Below are positions 46,721-57,200 of a stretch of DNA of 64,000 bases, in pieces; the stretch's first letter is position 1, and each line of letters begins with the position of its first letter. This DNA is from Phoenix dactylifera (taxonomy: Eukaryota > Streptophyta > Magnoliopsida > Arecales > Arecaceae). Where the stretch lies: contig NC_052397.1 in NCBI RefSeq assembly GCF_009389715.1, positions 13,774,129 to 13,838,128 of the forward strand. Reading direction: 5' to 3'. The notes below the pieces were generated by a model that saw only the letters and a program-made list of their open reading frames with translations, had not been told where the DNA came from and ran no database searches. The translations under genes were made by a program, and so were the position numbers.

Positions 46721-47346
46721 ATGTATTTTTTATCAGTACACACTACATGACCAGATGAGACATACTAAAAATATTAATCATCTAGCAAATCAATACATAC
46801 CTCTGGATAAATTGATATACAGTTTTCAGGACATAGTGTTCATCAATATACAGTAAACAACTACGTAATACACACTTAGTAAATTAGACAAAGTCAGAAA
46901 ATTGTGTATTGTGTATTGGTATTAATAAACACCATTATCTGAAAACTATGTATCGATTTATTTAGAGATGTGCACTAGCTTATTAGATGACTAATTTGCT
47001 TGATGTGTTTTACCTGCTATGTAGCATGTACTGATAAAAAAATATGTTCCAAAATTATGTATCAATTTATCTGGAGGTATATGTGTCACCTAGCTATGTA
47101 GTACGTACTGATAGCTAAGATTTTAGAAAACTATGTATCAATTTATTTGGAGATATGTATTGGATTACTAGGTGACTAATTTACTAAGTATGTATTATTT
47201 GGTCGTGTACTATATATTGATGAACATTATATTATCGAAATTACGTATTAATATATTTAAAGATATGCATTAATTTGATAGATGTTTAATTTATTTATAT
47301 ATATTATTTGATTATATAATATGTATCGATAAAATGTATGTTCAGA
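46721..47346. repeat. Foldback array of diverged units of about 100 bp
   Basis: On the right, units run at about 46941-47040, 47043-47115 (shortened), 47125-47226 and 47227-47338. Each has the order GAAAACTATGTATCAATTTA, GGAGATATGTATT, ACTAGGTGACTAATTTACTA, GTATGTATTATTTG, GTGTACTGATAAA-like. On the left (46728-46890) one full and one partial unit lie in inverted orientation. The outer ends are themselves inverted (TGTATTTTTTATCAGTACAC on the left against a right-hand complement with ATTTTATCGATACAT). The whole looks like one mobile foldback element built of tandem subunits. No target duplication was identified. Confidence 0.7.
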
Positions 47347-48179
47347 AAATAAGGATGAAAAATGATGCCATGATTTTTTTCGGCCCCATATGTTTTTTGC
47401 TCCTTCCGATGGGTAAAGGTCTCGAGATTTCCCTGCGACAACTCCAACCATCCAAATCTTGGGTGATGTCATGTGATCCACCTCATTACGATTCCACTCG
47501 CTCTCTTTCTTCTGCCATCTCCTTAGGATGTTCAGCAGGTACATCCAAACCAGTAGAAGCACCAGCTTTTTATTTCCGTGTACCAGCGAGAACTCCAGAC
47601 CGTCTGATCAGTGGTCCTTCGACGTGACGTTCTCTGATCCGATCTCCTTGATAACAAAAAGAGAAAAACCTTCTTTATTAGACCTATATTGTGAACTACA
47701 AAAGAGACTCACGATTAAAAATAACCACTTATGGTCCATTTATCGCGATGTTATGGGAGCCACGTGGGATTGTTGGGTCAGGGTTCCTAGTTGAGTGCGG
47801 TTTCCCCGGCCTAAAAAATAAAAGACAGCGTGTGATGACATAGGAAGCGTGACCTTGGAACTCGGGATGTCCTGGCTCCTGCGTCTGAGTCCCGACTCGG
47901 TCTCTAACTCGCATCCCAAGGGCGAGTCAAAGGCAGGGTTTTCCTCTTCTTCCCCGTCTTCCAAGACAAGCGGTGGGTCCCATATCTGCGCCTATTTTTT
48001 TTTCCCCCGCATTCCATGGTGAGTTACGGCAAGGTTAATCCAAGCCTGAACAATTTTGGGCCAAGAGTATAGTGCCATAGTAAGCCCATCTACTAGGCCC
48101 ATTATTTACCTTTGTATAGCCAGTGAGATTTTTTTTTGTAGGTTAAAATATGCTTGTGTATTTATGGAAGGATAAGCAA
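47347..48179. other. Intergenic, mixed composition
   Basis: GC-richer than its surroundings between about 47380 and 48010. Open frames of up to about 100 codons on both strands show no family signature. No gene is called. Confidence 0.4.
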
Positions 48180-48640
48180 CCCTTTTTGAGAGAATGGAAG
48201 CAGGTATTGGTGTAACTGCAAGGAATCATAGAGGTAATCTTATTATTACAACGATTGAATTAGGTGAATCGTATTGAAGTTCGGCCAGTGTGACAAAATA
48301 TTTTGTTTGGCCTTAGCATAGATCTCTGAAATGTGGGTCTAGAGGGAGATTCTTTAACATTTATTCATGGCTTGCAGAACCAAGAACCAAACTACTCATG
48401 CAGGTATATTATGGATGATGCTAAGATTTTCAGCTAAAGCTTGTAATAAGCATAGCTTTACACAAGTGCCAAGATATGGAGATCTTGTGGCGCACTTTAG
48501 GAATAACAATTCGATTTTTTTTTTCTCTCGGGAACAAAAATTCGATGGTTTCGAGTCAAAGTAGTATGGATTGATGATCCTCTCGAGTTACTTCATATAA
48601 ATTTTGTAACCATATTACCTAATGATATTTCTTATCAAAA
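48180..48640 (+). mobile_element. RNase H-like (RVT_3) retroelement fragment of a second lineage
   Basis: Motifs in order across shifting frames: MEAGIGVTARNHRGNLIITT, LEGDSLTFIHGLQNQEPNYS (partly shifted), DDAKIFS, ACNKHSFTQVPRYGDLVAHF, then VWIDDPLELLH. EGDS and the HxxR.GN.xAH-type block are diagnostic of the RVT_3 domain. The sequence differs clearly from the other RNase H relics here, so it belongs to another lineage. Frameshifts and stops show decay. A captured host RNase H-like gene is a less likely alternative. Confidence 0.65.
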
Positions 48641-48893
48641 ATAAGAATATAGCAGCTTTATATTTAGCTAACGCCTCTAGTTATATATGCATGCACCGCA
48701 CCCATTTACCGAGAAAGAAAAAACAGATGCACACAACTATTGTATCAATAGAGATAATTTTCTATAAAAAATTTAGTATCTTAATCGATTTAGTCTTTTC
48801 GTAGTTGTACGATATATAGTCAAATATGTGATATTTAATTTTTTGGAGTTTAAAAGTTTTTGGGAGAGAGAAACCTTTATGCTATTCCATATT

Positions 48894-49030
48894 TGTGAGG
48901 ACCCGTGCAGGCGTGTGTTTAGTTCCACATCGGTTATTCGCTGGGTAGATCTTAGGTACTTATATAGGATCAAGGAACCCAAATAATACCTTCCGGCTAG
49001 TCATTTTGGGTGAGGTCCTGGGTTGTTACA
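48894..49030 (+). repeat. 5' LTR of the TRIM
   Basis: It contains TTTAGTTCCACATCGGTTAT and ends TGTTACA. The LTR shows no 5S-rRNA-like block, so it is not a Cassandra-type TRIM. Confidence 0.93.
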
Positions 49031-49032
49031 AA

Positions 49033-49044
49033 TGGTATCAGAGC
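49033..49044 (+). other. TRIM primer-binding site
   Basis: TGGTATCAGAGC, complementary to the 3' end of plant initiator-methionine tRNA. The same site occurs twice in the tandem TRIM at 57163-57817. Confidence 0.9.
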
Positions 49045-49195
49045 GGACCCGACCCATAACCTATGTGGATTAGGGGACACTGCAGCACGGATCCATTGGG
49101 GCTGACCACGGACCAATCATGGTGTTTGTGATTATATTTGAATGGATTTAAACCCTTAGCCTGGCGAGGACGTCAGGATTTGAACGGGAGGAGTA

Positions 49196-49332
49196 TGTGA
49201 GGACCCGTGCAGGCGTGTGTTTAGTCCCACATCGGTTATTCGCTGGGTAGATCTTAGGTACTTATACAGGATTAAGGAACCCAAATAATACCTTCCGGCT
49301 AGTCATTTTGGGTGAGGTCCTGGATTGTTACA
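49196..49332 (+). repeat. 3' LTR of the TRIM
   Basis: Same length as the 5' LTR with four transitions between them. Confidence 0.93.
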
Positions 49333-49521
49333 ATATTATTCATCGTGATCATTGTAGTGTGAGAACACTAGGTTGTGATAGAGGGACTCACAAGAATTTC
49401 TTTTGCACATTTTCTATAGTGATTCTTGGAAATGCTACAGTTGACGAATCACAATTGCAATGAAATGTATGGCCTATTGAAAAATGGGCTGGACTTAGCC
49501 GTTGGGTCTATAAGCTAAATT

Positions 49522-49880
49522 TAAGGCTGCAAATGGGTCGGGTCGACCCGTGACCCGACCCGACCCGACCCGCGTAGACCCGACCCGACCCGAATTTTAG
49601 GACTCGCGGGTCCGGGTCGGGTCCTAAAATTGGACCCGAATCATTTTCTGGGTCGGATCTGGGTTTACCAAACGGATCCGATCCGACCCGAATGGACCCG
49701 AAGAGAGAGACCGCATCCTGCGCATCTAGCACCTACTCCCACAATCTAGCTAGCATCTAGCCTTCCCCCAAATCTACGTCATTACTCACCGTCTCGGCTC
49801 CATCGCCTTGCATGCCTAGATTACTCCACCCACTAATTACCCATGCATTCAAGTGTCCAATGACATGGCCTCTGTCGTAA

Positions 49881-49915
<35 letters not shown>

Positions 49916-50526
49916 ATATATATATATATATATATCTACCCAGTTAGAGGCCTCCTTGCGCCGACCTTTCTCTGCTGAGCTCGTACCCCGTTTCGCCCTT
50001 TGGGAAAAGCCCAGCCCAAGTGGCAGCTTTCCCTGATACAAACCGACTCCCTTTGCAGCTCCTCTTGAGGTCAATCTAATGGGCCGACAGCGACACCAGC
50101 CCATCCCTACGCTCGTGCCAGCAGTCCATCCTACCCTTCGATCTCTTTCGGCTCCCGTTCCTCTTCCCATTTATATCACGGTGGCCTTTGGCATTGGATG
50201 AGGCACTTGAGAACAACTGCACCACCAGCTTATGGGAACCACGACGCCATGGCTTTGGCTTCCGGGTTGGGAGCCGAGCTCAAGGAATGGAAGCAATGGG
50301 AAGCGTTTTGGGTTGAAGAAACCTCTATTCCATAAGCACAAAAAAATTGGACCCGATCGGATCCGAACCCGACCCGAATCAGACCCGGACCCGACCCGAA
50401 CCCGACCCGACCCAACCCGATCTTCAACCGGGTCGGGTCCGGGTCCAAAATTGGGACCCGAACAAAAAACCGGGTCGGATCGGGGTCACCTAGGACCCGA
50501 CCCGACCCGACCCATTTGCACCCCTA
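49522..50526. mobile_element. Non-autonomous hAT element, 1005 bp, GACCCG-type
   Basis: The left end reads TAAGGCTGCAAATGGGTCGG and the complement of the right end TAGGGGTGCAAATGGGTCGG. The perfect 8-bp duplication GCTAAATT flanks it (49514-49521 and 50527-50534). Both subterminal regions are arrays of GACCCGACCC units. The interior (about 49730-50330) has a different, unrelated composition with CT and AT microsatellites and an open minus-strand frame of 137 codons without a known domain. It may be captured host DNA. No transposase is present. Confidence 0.92.
49885..49935. repeat. (CT)n-(AT)n compound microsatellite
   Basis: About 30 bases of CT followed by about 22 of AT, inside the hAT element. 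Confidence 0.9.
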
Positions 50527-50534
50527 GCTAAATT

Positions 50535-51923
50535 AGGACATGAACATATAATTTAGACATGAATTGGGATGAGATTTTAAACCTTGTTTATGTGTACTAT
50601 ATTCTTGCATAACTTTATAAGAGGGGCTGGACTTATGCTTGCTGGCCGTCCTCTTGTAAATTAGCTTGGAGCCTCAAGTTAGAGTTCTCAGTCAAAAAAG
50701 ATTTTGAGTTCTGAACTTGTACAAACTCATTTCATATCTAGTTTGGATCCCCTCAAGTTTGGTCCTCAGCAGAATTACAGGATGGCCGTGATGCATCGGG
50801 CCATATACATATATAATATAGGCCTCGATGTCATTTGGCAATACATGGATGACCATGAATGCAGAATTTGATCGTCAAGTTTGATCTCCAAATTTGAGAG
50901 GATTCGCTCGTTCGTTATAATGTGCTGAATAGGATTGAGCAATGTGCTTATCCATGCTCATTTTGTAGATTAGGATCATGGGCTAAAATCAGGTTTGAAT
51001 CCAATCTAATGCGGTTTTGCCCACTAACATCCTTTACTCCTCAAACAAAAAGAGAAAATATTAAAAAGCAATAGGTCGGTCAACATTCAAGTCTGATCCA
51101 AATCTAGCCTTAATAATTACTACTAAATTCAGTTCTATTACTTTTTTAAGATACATTTTTCAGCCTGGCCTAACCTAAACTACTATGAGTTTGTTACTCG
51201 ATATATTTCATTCATCGGACTTTACTACCTAAAACTTGATCTTGAGACACACATCATAGGCGCAACATCTACTATATCTTTTTGCCAAGTTCGAAGACTA
51301 ATCACACTTTTGTGCCTCAAACTTGAGCTTAGGTCTTGCTTAACTACCTTAGAATAAATGCCATTAAGCATCGGCTAATCATGGAAAAGGCTTCGTTCAT
51401 CAGTTGTAACAAGATAAGAATTGCACATTATAGGCACAACCACTACCCCTAGTCATTGTCTTAGATAGTGCTTATTGCTAAGGGTATCGATCTAATGTTT
51501 TGAGGGGAAAAAAAGAGAGAATATACTGGGTCTTCAAGGTTGTTTCAAGAAATGGCACCAAACCCTAGCCCAGTCTAACTAATTCGATTGCACCATGCCA
51601 TGCGGTATGATAAGCGGCTCAGCCAAATCGATGAGTTGGTCGGGTAGGTCCGGTCACTCCAATGATGACCTAAAATTCGGCAGACCCGCTTCGGCCGTTG
51701 TTCTCCGATTAGCGAACAGTTCACGTCGAGCTCTCGGTACTATTAGAATTTAGAATGCAAGAAAAACGCCTAACGAGATGCTTTCCTCTCTGCTTTTTAT
51801 CCCAAGAACTGCGAAACTCGCGAAGGCACTCGTCGCTGTTCGCCATCCATTTACCTCTCCGGCCTCCCCATTTCTTCACGCCGACATCTCTTCTTAGGGG
51901 AGAGGAGAGGTGGGAAATCGGCC
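50535..51923. other. Intergenic and upstream region of the LRR gene
   Basis: No gene seen. The last 200 bases become GC-richer and pyrimidine-rich (about 51775-51900), consistent with the LRR gene leader. No clear TATA box was found. Confidence 0.4.
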
Positions 51924-54240
51924 ATGGCCTCCGATGTCTCCCAGTTGGCAGCCAGGTAGCTCATGAGTCTCTTATCTTATTCATCCCTACTCTTTTTTTA
52001 TTTTTTGGCATTGGGTTTCGATAGATATTTTGCTTCTGTTGTTTGTTTGAATTTCTCGAGATATTCACTGTGGAAAATAAATCGTGTAATTTTGTTTAAG
52101 ATTTGTCGATTCCATTGTTTCTTTTGGAAGAATTAATTGTTTCAGAGGATAGGGTATGGTTTTGTTAAACAATGATGAAAAAGTGTGATTTTTGGATGAA
52201 TTCTTGATGGGATGATTTTCCCGCAAGGAATTGTTGAGAGAGATTAGTTTTTGATGAAGCAATATGGTAAATTGGAAGATAACAAATGGGGAAGAATTCA
52301 TAAATGATGAAAAGACGTCTTGTGAGTGCAGACAGAAATTCTGCTGCATTTGTTGATGCATTTCTTGCGAGTCTGTAGACATTGCTTTCATGCTCGGTTT
52401 CTTCACAAGCTTAGCAATCATGTACATGCCTGGCCACAAAGAAAGGTGAATGCGACAAGAGACAGATTGAAAGGATTAATTGAGGATTCATGAGGGAGCA
52501 AACTCACTTAAGGGCCATTCTTTGGGGAGCATGAAACTTACCCGGGAATGTGTGAACTTTCCCATGATATTTTACCCCCAAGAACGCCCTAAGTGAAATC
52601 AAAGACAGAGTTGTTTAATATGGGTCGTGTTGAACGTTTTTGTACTTAGAGAATGTGTTGGATTAATAGGATAATGGGAAAATTCCCACACGAAAATGGC
52701 TGGAATTTCACAGGAGACTTATATTGCTGCCGCAAAACTCTATATTTCTAAAGTAGATTTCTACAATGGAATGGATTGTAGTTGTATCAATTTTTGGAAT
52801 AAGTTTGGGGGGCATTTGGATGTCTTGCCATGGCATTCAAGGATAGCATGCACGGCCTTGCCAGTGCCTTGTTGTTGGCAGCTTATTTAGTTGTTCAGTT
52901 GCATAAATGCGCTAATATACTATTTCAGAATGTTACTCCTTGTTTTAAAATATTTTTGTGCACAAGACAGCCCTCAAACAGGTTGTATGTTGATGTTGAT
53001 GATTAATTTTGTGTTTTTAATGGATTCTCTTTGACGAGCTGTTGCCAAGAACTCTGCTCTTCCATAATAGGATGTTAACGCCTTCTGAAAAACTAATGAT
53101 GAAAGATATATCTAGCTTTATGCTTATCTCTAGGTTTTGTGAACTAATTTTATGCCCAGATATATCTAAACCTTTTTCTAGTGCTTAAAGTTTGGAATAT
53201 ACAAGTAAATTACATTAATTTAGTATTGACTTCGCTTAGCAAGTTTCACAACTTCGCTAGTTATGATAATATAACTTTTATGTAATTTATATATTTGCTG
53301 TAAACCATTTTCTTATCAATCTTATGCTGATTTTGATAAGCTTCAGATTAGTTAACTCTCCATGTTGTTCTTTAGGTACCTTAATGCTTGTAGGAAGCGG
53401 GAGGTTCTACCTAATTCTTCTATTTTATCGAGTTTCTTGAAAGTAATTTTCTCATCATACAGAACCTTATTTATCTCCATTTCTTTTGGTTGAATACTTT
53501 GATCATCATGACTGTTTGCTTTATATCATAAAGTTCTACTTTATTCTATTTATTGAGGTTCTTGAACGTAATAACCATCGCATCCTATATCTTCATATCT
53601 TTTGTTTGAAATTCTCCTAGCATTTTATCCTATCTCCATTTAATCATAAAGTCATTTTTACGAGTTAAGACACAAAAAAAATGACATGATATATATCAGT
53701 GGTACTTTAAAATGCAACACTTTTCATTATATCTTGGCTTATTATTTAATTTTGGTGTGGTGCCATAAATTATGTAGTTTGGTGATTTCAAGAACTAGAG
53801 GTGCATATGAAAACCTTGGGAAAAAAGTATAAGAATGAGAAGCTGCTGGTGCACTGACTGTGCTGTTCTGTGGGAGAAACCAAAAAGGAGGAAGCTGACA
53901 ACTTATATGGATACATTGTGCACCAAAAGCTGAGCTGGTCATATGCTGAAAACCAGAGGATAAATGTTATCTGGTTTTGTATCTTTCTATTGATCCGTAA
54001 ACTTTGATATAACATGACTTGACCTCTAGGCTGACTCCATATGTATGGAATAGTGTTGCTGAGTAAGGTTCATTGGGGTGACATCTTCTTCTTCTTCTTC
54101 ATTTTCCCCCCTGCGGCTAGCAGATAGTAAGTATAGGGAACTACAATCACCTATTCTTATGACTCCTAAATATGATAGGTGAAAGAAAGGGAATAATAAC
54201 TGCAAGGGGCTTTTTACTCCCCCCTCCCCCCCCCCCCCCC

Positions 54241-54285
<45 letters not shown>

Positions 54286-57200
54286 GTTCTGTTTCCGATC
54301 TCTGAAGATTTTGGATGATCATAAGTTGTTTCTGTATTAGAAAAAGCTCTTTTCTTCGTGATATTCTGTTTCTTGAGTGACATCTAAAATATCTTTTGTG
54401 AAAAATGAACTCACGGATTAGTTTCCCAAGAGGAAGCTCTTATTTTTGCTGTTTTTTATCTTTGAATATTTTGCATGATCTTAAATTGTTTCAACATTAA
54501 TCTAAGTGTTGAATATTTTCTTCTGTAAATAAGCTATTTTCTGTTTTTGTGGATCTGAATTTGCACGTTGTGCACTGGAACCCTGCGTTTTGTTTTAATT
54601 TTAATTGAGATAGCTTATGATGGATGCCATGAAGGTTCAGACATGTAAGTTCTGAGTGATGCCTTCAGTCATTGAGTCTCTTCACATGCTGAGCTAAGTT
54701 GAGTGCAAGTTTTTGCTGCAAGATTGAAAAGAAATAACTTTCAACTTGGAGAAGTTACAATAATGTAAAAAAACTAATCATGTGATTGTTATATTAATGT
54801 TTCATGGAATTTCTAATCCTTCTGCGTCCCATTTTGGTTGGGGGAAAATAATTGTTGATGGAGAAGGAGATTCTACTAGCGATGCAACTTAGCAAGAGGT
54901 GAGGTGTATATTCCTTCTTGCACTTCAGTTCATTAGCTTGAACTAGGAGTTCTATATGTATTAGGAGTTAGCCTTTAGAAAGTCTACTGTGAGGGCTCTC
55001 ATTGACATGTTTCTTTGGTTCTCCATAAACCAAAAGCGAAGCTTTGTCCACATTAAACTAAAGTTGGCTACATGTGCAATTTAAAACAAAATGTTTCACC
55101 AAAGGATTCATAGTGACTTTTCAAAAAGCTGTGACTAGATGCTAATCCACTACTAATCTAGAGCTATCGAAAAGGAAAGACAAGAACACAGTGAATAAAT
55201 AGCAGTAAAACCAATGGCAATCACAATTATAGTAGATGGATCCATGGAAATAATAGTGACAAATGTAGAAAATAATCGAGACATCAAACATATGTACTGA
55301 ACATAAACACCACTTGCACTTAACTTTGCTTGGTACTGTCCTATCTTCGTTATCCTATTTTATCTATTTTATCATGAAGATTCCGGAAACCCCACTACTT
55401 GGAATTGAATTGGACTTCCTGCTTCATCTTGTATATCTATGAAAGAGTAAGTCGGTATTTAAATTTGGCCACAATAGATCGTTTTGGACCAGCTCCACCC
55501 TTGCCCTACGAGCACATCCACATTTCCTATTTCTTACTTGTGCCTCCTATGTAATTTGTTGTATATAAGCAAGCATCCTTGTCTTGAAATTCAAAATCTT
55601 ATTATTTATTTTTGCCTCTAATACTTGGTATTGTGCGAGTCCATCTCAACATCATCATACCTGCTGCATCATTGTTTGCATATATGCACTTTTCTTTGTT
55701 TCTTAACCATAGTTGTCAAATGGCTCAGGTGGCCCTAATAGATTTTGCCTAAGTGGCTGCCTAGGTGCTATTATTTCATCTATGTTATTAGAGTTTTGTA
55801 TTATTTTTATTAATTGACATTTTGGCACACCTTAAGGCATACATGGTGAATGTAAACAATTAAAATCACTTTAAAGATACATTATAGTTTATATGGCTTA
55901 TGCCAAACGATTGAGTAAAACTAACAGAAGTATGACATGTATCACCTACTTAAGCTCAAGTGGTAGAGATTGTTCTCCCCTACTGATCAACCTTGCTGGA
56001 AGCTAGGTTTGGTCTAGGGTTTTGATTAATTCACATCTCATGGTCCCTCGTTTAAAATTAAAGTTTTGGTATATTAATTATTTACTTGTTTGGTGGTCAG
56101 TTTGATACATCCCACTCCCTTATTAGCATCCACGTCATTTTTGTAAACAAAATAGTTTTATAATCATAATTATCTACCCTTCCTATATATACTCCCTTAT
56201 TAGTTTTATATTCCCTTATGTATGTGTCATAGTCATAATCATAATTATCTAGCCTTTTCCCGACTATTTGTGGTCATCTTTATGTAGCTTCATTCACCGA
56301 GTATTTCTATCTAGGGCCACCTGTGATGTTACTCTTAAGTTTTTTCATATCTTTTCTCACAATCTCCATCCATATTAATTTAGGCCTTCCTATTCTTTGT
56401 TTACAACGTCAGCACAAACTAGAGTACCTCTCTTTATAGGAGTCTCCAAAGATTTTCATTATTTATGTTCATGCTATCAATTCACTTTTCCTTCGTTTGT
56501 GCAACTTTTACAACTCCTCTAATATCTTCATTTCTTAATCTATCCTTCCTAGTCTATATGCATGTAAGTACAGTATGTAAATGTACAGACACATGTGTCT
56601 ATGTATTTATATATATGAACATATGTATACAAGAATGTTGTGCATATATATTCATATTCATGCATTTATGTCTACACATGCATACCAGTTGACATGCAAA
56701 AATAGATTTATGTATATGATATACATATATAGGTTCAATTTTTATATATGTATCTATGCATAAGGTCTTGGAGAGTCTTGCCTAGGTGTTCTTGCTTTAT
56801 CAACTACCCAGGTCACCACCTGTAATAATTGTATTTTCAATTCTATAGTTCAAGAGTTATTGTGGTCTTATAACCGGATTTTGGATGACCCACTATCATT
56901 GGAATTTTTTCAACACCAAACTATTTGTTATCATACTATACTTAATATCCACATATCTCTTTAATAGCCTCCACATAACATAAAATTAACAAACACCTTA
57001 TTCTTTAGCAATATTTTATCATTTTTTTTCTACAATTAAAAGAAAGCCTTATGAAAGTTCTTCATAAACTCCTCAATTCTGCACACCAATTACCTCAGAA
57101 TGAGATCATCTTGAATAATCGGTCTTACTGGTTTGGAACTAAATTAGTTCATTGATATGTTGTGTGAGGACTAAGAAACCCAAAATATATCTTCCGGTTA

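Larger units (their letters stand above)
48894..49332 (+). mobile_element. Complete TRIM retroelement, 439 bp
   Basis: Two 137-bp LTRs (48894-49030 and 49196-49332) begin TGTGAGGACC and end TGTTACA. They differ at four positions, all transitions. A primer-binding site TGGTATCAGAGC, complementary to the 3' end of initiator-methionine tRNA, lies two bases after the left LTR. A purine tract GGGAGGAG precedes the right LTR. The 5-bp flanks ATATT are identical on both sides. The 165-bp interior has no coding capacity, so the element depends on enzymes in trans. Confidence 0.96.

Noticed and set aside
48894..49332. Cassandra-type TRIM
   Set aside because: The LTRs lack a 5S-rRNA-like promoter block; only the small size and tRNA-Met primer site are shared.
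52065..52439. Minus-strand frame of 124 codons
   Set aside because: Lies in intron 1 of the LRR gene and shows no domain.
55940..56100. Functional tRNA gene
   Set aside because: Only the A-box resemblance is good; no acceptor or anticodon stem can be formed.
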